Assembly (NCBI GenBank): GCA_018713665.1
Contig: DVOI01000065.1
Span: 1 to 9,891, forward strand
Direction of reading: 5' to 3'
DNA length: 9,891 nt
DNA from: Ornithoclostridium faecigallinarum
GTDB taxonomy: Bacteria; Bacillota; Clostridia; Christensenellales; UBA3700
The translations under genes were made by a program, and so were the position numbers. The notes beneath the pieces were generated by a model. That model saw only the letters and a program-made list of their open reading frames with translations. It did no database searches and was not told where the DNA came from. Shown here one piece after another: positions 6,001-9,891 of the stretch. Each line of letters starts with the position of its first letter. Position 1 is the stretch's first letter.

Positions 6001-6008
6001 AATTTTTT
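5973..6008. terminator. Bidirectional terminator between the YlxY-type gene and pnp
   Basis: TCGACGGCG (5980-5988) pairs perfectly with CGCCGTCGA (5993-6001) around TGAC. Seven A lie to the left (5973-5979) and six T to the right (6003-6008), so both strands show a hairpin followed by a T run. It should end pnp transcription just past its stop codon and back up the plus-strand terminator at 5905-5939. Confidence 0.92.
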
Positions 6009-6015
6009 GTCATTC

Positions 6016-8097
6016 TCAATCGAGCTTCTTGATCAGGCTCAATGCGATGCCCTTGTCGGTGATGTCGAACACCTTGACCAGCACCTTGTCGCCGACGTTG
6101 ACGACATCCTCGACCTTCTCCACTCTCTTCTTGGAAAGTCTGGAGATGTGAATCATGCCGTCCTTGCCGGGAGCAATCTCGACGAACGCGCCGAAGCTGG
6201 TCGTGCGGACGACGACGCCCTCAAGCTCGCTGTCGACCTCGGGGTCGTTGGCGATGAGCTCGATCGTCTTGCGCGCCTTTGCAATCATGTCCTCGTTGGG
6301 GCTGGAGATGTAGACGTCGCCGAAGTCGTTGATGTCGATCTTGACGCCGGTCTCGTCGATGATCTTGTTGATCGTCTTGCCGCCGCTGCCGATGACCTCT
6401 CTGATCTTGTCGGGGTGAATCTGGAAGGAGACGATCTTGGGCGCATACTTGGACAGGTGCGCTCTCGGAGCCGGCAAAACGGCGAGCATCTTGCCGAGAA
6501 TCTCCAACCTGCCGTCCTTCGCCTGGGCGAGAGCCTTGCGCAGGATAGCCTCGTTGATGCCCTTGATTTTGATGTCCATCTGAATCGCGGTGATACCCTC
6601 GGTGGTGCCTGCGACCTTGAAGTCCATGTCGCCGAGGAAGTCCTCGAGACCTTGGATGTCGGTGAGCACCTGCACCTTGGACTTGTCTTCATTGCTGATG
6701 AGTCCCATTGCAACGCCTGCGACCGGTCTCTTGAGCGGAACGCCTGCGTCCATCAAAGCGAGCGTGGAGCCGCAGACGGAAGCCTGCGAGGTGCTGCCGT
6801 TGCTGGACAGAACTTCGCTGACCGTGCGGATTGCATACGGGAAGCTGTCCTCGGACGGAAGCATCGGCTCGAGCGCTCTTTCGGCGAGCGCGCCGTGACC
6901 GATTTCGCGCCTTCCGGGGCTCTTCATCGGCTTGGCTTCGCCGACGCTGTACGGCGGGAAGTTGTAGTGGTGAATGTATCTCTTGCAGACTTCGTCGTCG
7001 AGACCGTCGAGCTTTTGCACCTCGGAGATGCTGCCCAGCGTGCAGCAGGTCAAGACCTGGGTCTGTCCTCTGGTGAACACGCCGCTGCCGTGAACTCTCG
7101 GCAAGATGCCGGCTTCGCACCAAATGGGTCTGATCTCGGTCAGCTTTCTGCCGTCGGGGCGGACGCCGTGGTCGAGAATCTTGGCGCGGACTTTCTCTTT
7201 CTTCATCGCGTAGAGAACTTCGCCGATGTCCTTCTTGCCCTCGGGGAACTGCTCTTCGAAATGTCCGTAGACATCCGCGTCGAGGTCTTCTTCCGCCTTC
7301 TCTCTCTCCTGCCTGTCAAAGTGCTCGAGCACATCGTCCATCTTCTTGTCCGCATATGCTCTGACAGCCGCGTCAATCTCTTCGGCGGGATGATAGAGGT
7401 CGGGCTCGACCTTGGGCTTGCCAACCTGCTTTTGAATGTCCTCGATGAACGCGACAATCTTCTTGATCTCTTCGTGACCGAACAAAATCGCGCCGATCAT
7501 CTCCTCTTCGGTCAGCTCGTTGGCGCCGGCTTCGACCATCAAAATCGCCTCTTTGGTGCCGCTGAGAGACAGGTGCAGTCTGCTCCTGTCGCGCTGCTCG
7601 GAGTTGGGGTTGATCACATATTGACCGTCGACATAGCCGACGACGACCGAGCCGGTCGGGCCTGCCCACGGAATGTCCGAAATGGTCAATGCGACAGAAC
7701 TTCCAATCATCGCATACACTTCGGGCGGAATGTCGGTGTCGACCGAAAGGCAGGTCGCGACGACCGCGACGTCATTGTAGAAGCCCTTGGGGAACAGCGG
7801 ACGAAGCGGTCTGTCAATCAGTCTCGAAGTCAAAATCGCCTTGTCGCTGGGTCTGCCCTCGCGCTTTTTGAAACCGCCGGGGATCTTGCCGACGGAGTAC
7901 ATCTTCTCCTCAAAGTCTACGCCGAGAGGGAAAAAGTCGATGCCCTCGCGCGGAGCCTTCGCCATCGTCGCGTTGACCATGACGGCGGTGTCGCCGCATC
8001 TGACCAAGCAGCTGCCGTTGGCCTGTTCGCAGTAAGCGCCGATCTCTACGGTCACTTCCCTGCCGCCGATGACGGTGGAAAAAATCTTTCTTTCCAT
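6016..8097 (-). CDS. pnp: Polynucleotide phosphorylase (PNPase)
   Basis: A full-length 693-residue PNPase, the phosphorolytic 3'-to-5' exoribonuclease that degrades RNA to nucleoside diphosphates and can add tails in reverse. The first RNase PH domain covers about 10-140 (GRPSDKAILTSRLIDRPLRPLF-type region 81-102), followed by the helical domain (about 145-225). The second RNase PH domain (about 310-545) carries FTRGQTQ (341-347), the phosphate-site motif SPGRREIGHGALAERA (393-408) and the catalytic Asp486 and Asp492 (LEDFLGDMDFK). A KH domain (about 555-615) has the GSGG loop at 570-573, and an S1 domain (about 624-691) nearly reaches the C-terminus, so there is no long tail. ATG at 8097 has GGAGG (8108-8104) upstream. 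The gene follows rpsO but is separated from it by an intrinsic terminator. I see no strong promoter in the gap, so transcription probably depends at least partly on read-through. Confidence 0.97.
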   Translation of the reverse strand: MERKIFSTVIGGREVTVEIGAYCEQANGSCLVRCGDTAVMVNATMAKAPREGIDFFPLGVDFEEKMYSVGKIPGGFKKREGRPSDKAILTSRLIDRPLRPLFPKGFYNDVAVVATCLSVDTDIPPEVYAMIGSSVALTISDIPWAGPTGSVVVGYVDGQYVINPNSEQRDRSRLHLSLSGTKEAILMVEAGANELTEEEMIGAILFGHEEIKKIVAFIEDIQKQVGKPKVEPDLYHPAEEIDAAVRAYADKKMDDVLEHFDRQEREKAEEDLDADVYGHFEEQFPEGKKDIGEVLYAMKKEKVRAKILDHGVRPDGRKLTEIRPIWCEAGILPRVHGSGVFTRGQTQVLTCCTLGSISEVQKLDGLDDEVCKRYIHHYNFPPYSVGEAKPMKSPGRREIGHGALAERALEPMLPSEDSFPYAIRTVSEVLSSNGSTSQASVCGSTLALMDAGVPLKRPVAGVAMGLISNEDKSKVQVLTDIQGLEDFLGDMDFKVAGTTEGITAIQMDIKIKGINEAILRKALAQAKDGRLEILGKMLAVLPAPRAHLSKYAPKIVSFQIHPDKIREVIGSGGKTINKIIDETGVKIDINDFGDVYISSPNEDMIAKARKTIELIANDPEVDSELEGVVVRTTSFGAFVEIAPGKDGMIHISRLSKKRVEKVEDVVNVGDKVLVKVFDITDKGIALSLIKKLD

Positions 8098-8174
8098 TAC
8101 TAACCTCCAAATTAGTGCTTGTATATAACTTGTTTTGTGTTATCTCGTTTTGTGCGGCTCTCGCCGCTTTACGC

Positions 8175-8206
8175 AAAAAAATCGGGTCGCCGAAATGACG
8201 ACCCGA
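8175..8206 (-). terminator. Intrinsic terminator between rpsO and pnp
   Basis: On the minus strand TCGGGTCG (8206-8199) pairs with CGACCCGA (8189-8182) across a nine-base loop, followed by seven T (8181-8175). It begins only a few bases after the rpsO stop codon. It is well placed to set the ratio of rpsO to pnp transcripts. Confidence 0.9.
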
Positions 8207-8211
8207 GCGCC

Positions 8212-8478
8212 TTACTTCCTCAATCCGAGCTTCGCGATCAGCGAACGATAGCGTTCGATGTCGTTCTCTTTGAGATAGTTGAGCAGGTTGCGTCTCCTGC
8301 CGACCATCTGTTTGAGACCTCTCATGCTGTGGAAGTCCTTCTTGTGAACGGCAAAGTGCTCGTTGAGCTGCTCAATCCTTGCGGTGAGCAAAGCAATCTG
8401 AACTTCGGGCGAACCGGTGTCGCCTTCGTGCTGTGCGTACTGAGCAATGATCTGCTCTTTTGTCAAACCTTTTTCCAT
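8212..8478 (-). CDS. rpsO: 30S ribosomal protein S15
   Basis: A full-length S15 of 88 residues, the usual length. S15 is a primary binder of the central domain of 16S rRNA. Diagnostic segments include GDTGSPEVQIALLT (19-32), rRNA-contacting HKKDFHSMRGL (45-55) and the basic VGRRRNLLNYLK (59-70). ATG at 8478 follows GGAGG (8490-8486). A promoter at 8568-8596 gives it a leader of about 80 bases. It is directly followed by a terminator and then pnp, the order found in most bacteria. S15 genes often use autogenous control through their leader RNA; whether that holds here is not shown by the coding sequence. Confidence 0.97.
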   Translation of the reverse strand: MEKGLTKEQIIAQYAQHEGDTGSPEVQIALLTARIEQLNEHFAVHKKDFHSMRGLKQMVGRRRNLLNYLKENDIERYRSLIAKLGLRK

Positions 8479-8561
8479 TGTTTAGCCTCCGTTCGTTGGA
8501 AAATATTTTGTCCGTCGTCTCAGAGCGCCGTCGGAGATTCGTACGTCCGAGCCGCGGTTCG
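8479..8561 (-). promoter_or_regulatory. rpsO leader with possible alternative pairings around the ribosome binding site
   Basis: In the predicted leader, CTCCG (8536-8532) can pair with CGGAG (8491-8487), which contains the rpsO ribosome binding site. The overlapping TCCGA (8535-8531) can pair instead with TCGGA (8550-8546) upstream. The two pairings exclude each other, the basic layout of a translational switch. The stems are only five bases and could be chance in GC-rich sequence. Autoregulation by S15 is known in several bacteria; applying it here is inference. Confidence 0.3.
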
Positions 8562-8567
8562 TGACAT

Positions 8568-8596
8568 ATATTACCATAATGCGCGCAAAATGGCAA
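8568..8596 (-). promoter_or_regulatory. Probable rpsO promoter
   Basis: On the minus strand TTGCCA (8596-8591) lies 17 bases from TAATAT (8573-8568). The -35 matches five of six consensus bases and the -10 four of six. It lies in the 142-base gap after the HemZ-type gene, where I see no terminator, so read-through into rpsO is also possible. Confidence 0.6.
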
Positions 8597-8620
8597 ACAT
8601 TTTTTACCCCTTTACGAAAA

Positions 8621-9891
8621 TTATTTGTCCGCCCTTACGCCGCGCCGCCTCTCGCAGTCGGCGAAAAACTCTCTCCTCTTGCGCCATACCTCTTCGCCGC
8701 GCGTCAGATAGACGTCCAAACCCTTGGGGTCGGCATATCTCTCGACCCTGCCGGCTTCGCGGTCGACGAACTTCGAAATTCCGCCGGCGCCGCATGCAAT
8801 GATGGTCGTAGTCTCTTCCATGATGTCGACGTTGTAGACGCATTGTTTGCCGGGTTTGCAATAGCCGACGTTCTCCAAATTGCCGCTCATATACTTTTGT
8901 CGGTACATATAGTACGGCACATATCCGGCGGCCTTGATTGCGCCGTGGGCGTAGTCGACCATCGCCGCGGCATCGCTCTCCGACGTGTTGTCATAGCCGC
9001 CGAGTTTGAGCGCGGAGCCCTTTTTGAGCGCAAGCGTATGCACGGTGACGTTTTCGGGGTCGAGTGCAATCACGCCGTCAACGGACGCCGCGAACATCTC
9101 GGGAGTCTCGCCGGGGAGCATCGCAATGAGGTCGACGTTGACGTCAAAGTCGAATTTGCGAGCAAGCTCGTACTTTTCGAAAAACTCGCCGACGGTGTGC
9201 CTTCGCCCTATCGCGTCAAGGGTATTTTGATTGAGAGTCTGCGGATTGACAGAGATTCGAGTGACACCCGTTTTGTCCATAATTTCAAGCTTTGGCAAAG
9301 TGATCGTATCGGGTCGTCCCGCCTCGACGGTGAACTCCCTTGCCGGCAGCTTTGACAGCGCGCCCATCACCTCTTCGAACTGCTCGTCGGGGAGGGAGGT
9401 AGGGGTGCCTCCGCCTACATATATGCATCTCAATAAATAGCCCGACTCGCGTATCAGCCTTGCCGCATCCTCTATCTCTTCGCGCAAAAGCGACGCGTAC
9501 CTCGGCACCTGTTTTTGCACTCTGCAAAGCTCTGCCGAGATGAACGAGCAATATGCGCACCTGCTCGTGCAAATGGGGATGTTGACGAACAGGTCGACCT
9601 CTTTTGCGCCGCTTTTATAGACAGGTTTTTGAGCGTCGACGATCTCCTTGATGAGCGCCCTCTTGGGGGGCGAGACAAACAGCGCCTCCATCTCTCTGTC
9701 CGCGTCTTTGCCCTTTGTCTCAAACTCGTGCCAAAGTTTGGTCGGACGTATACCGGTCAGCGATCCGTACGGCTCGTCGACGTTGAGCGCGTCGGACAGG
9801 AACTTGTAGACCGCAGACTTGGCGATCCGCTTGATTTGAGCAATTTTAGCTATATTATCTCTGAATTGCTCTAACTTTTGTACTATTTCAT
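8621..9891 (-). CDS. hemZ: HemZ-type radical SAM protein (coproporphyrinogen III oxidase-like), N-terminus beyond right edge
   Basis: The frame is open from the stop at 8621 to the window edge, giving 422 visible residues. The ATG at 9691 is internal: the 66 residues before it in the same frame contain GSLTGIRPTKLW (42-53), a hallmark of the N-terminal region of HemZ. The radical SAM cluster CTSRCAYC follows (visible Cys107, 111 and 114, a Cx3Cx2C), then YVGGGTPTSL and VNPQTLNQNTLDAIGRRH (substrate and SAM-binding regions). HemZ proteins run to about 490 residues, so roughly 70 are missing. The family is annotated as oxygen-independent coproporphyrinogen III dehydrogenase, using a 4Fe-4S cluster and S-adenosylmethionine in the cytoplasm. 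HemN relatives also include HemW haem chaperones and other radical SAM enzymes, so the exact reaction is inferred by family. It lies upstream of rpsO. Confidence 0.88.
   Translation of the reverse strand, partial: EIVQKLEQFRDNIAKIAQIKRIAKSAVYKFLSDALNVDEPYGSLTGIRPTKLWHEFETKGKDADREMEALFVSPPKRALIKEIVDAQKPVYKSGAKEVDLFVNIPICTSRCAYCSFISAELCRVQKQVPRYASLLREEIEDAARLIRESGYLLRCIYVGGGTPTSLPDEQFEEVMGALSKLPAREFTVEAGRPDTITLPKLEIMDKTGVTRISVNPQTLNQNTLDAIGRRHTVGEFFEKYELARKFDFDVNVDLIAMLPGETPEMFAASVDGVIALDPENVTVHTLALKKGSALKLGGYDNTSESDAAAMVDYAHGAIKAAGYVPYYMYRQKYMSGNLENVGYCKPGKQCVYNVDIMEETTTIIACGAGGISKFVDREAGRVERYADPKGLDVYLTRGEEVWRKRREFFADCERRRGVRADK

Noticed and set aside
6007..8103. An open frame of about 700 codons on the plus strand, fully antisense to pnp
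   Set aside because: It mirrors pnp codon bias, which avoids TTA, CTA and TCA in the matching register. The translation is Asp/Val/Leu/Arg-rich with no known domain, and pnp itself is unmistakable.
1..9891. Mobile elements, CRISPR arrays, tRNA or rRNA genes
   Set aside because: No transposase or integrase motifs, no regularly spaced repeats and no tRNA- or rRNA-like sequence were found on either strand.

Overview
The window looks like a chromosomal core region of a Bacillota (Firmicutes) bacterium, probably a clostridial lineage. The main evidence is gene order. Reading on the minus strand from the right edge it holds a HemZ-type radical SAM protein, rpsO (S15), pnp (PNPase), a YlxY-type NodB-fold protein, an M16 peptidase of the MlpA/YmxG type and a dimeric-type dUTPase. 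The rpsO-pnp-ylxY-mlpA series is the Bacillus subtilis arrangement, except that the YlxY-type gene is inverted here. Strong AGGAGG-like ribosome binding sites, sigma-A-type promoters and hairpin-plus-T terminators fit this assignment. Coding regions favour G/C-ending codons, while intergenic regions are AT-rich. I see no rRNA, tRNA, insertion sequence, phage gene or CRISPR array.

Layout from left to right: (1) the N-terminal part of a lipoprotein (minus, cut by the left edge) with its own promoter; (2) a small two-helix membrane protein (minus); (3) a membrane-embedded M28-type zinc peptidase (plus), divergent from gene 2; (4) a perfectly palindromic bidirectional terminator; (5) a four-helix membrane protein with a long Ala/Pro/Gln- then Lys-rich tail (minus); (6) a probable M16 peptidase, dUTPase and 49-residue zinc-ribbon operon (minus), ending in a strong terminator at 3067-3092; (7) a YlxY-type deacetylase-fold protein (plus), with two terminators sharing one stem-loop core; (8) pnp and rpsO (minus), separated by an intrinsic terminator; (9) a HemZ-type protein (minus) that runs off the right edge.

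The right half concerns translation and RNA turnover (S15, PNPase), envelope or sporulation-linked functions (YlxY-type), proteolysis (M16), nucleotide-pool hygiene (dUTPase) and probably tetrapyrrole metabolism (HemZ). The left half is mostly envelope proteins of unknown role. No intergenic gap exceeds about 160 bases, and each holds promoters or terminators as listed.

I found no clear evidence of a novel multi-gene system. The points most worth a second look are the M28 peptidase, whose metal-ligand motifs are separated by a transmembrane insert; the YlxY-type protein, which lacks the catalytic Asp pair and is inverted in an otherwise conserved locus; the reused terminator stem-loop; and a possible regulatory leader before rpsO.
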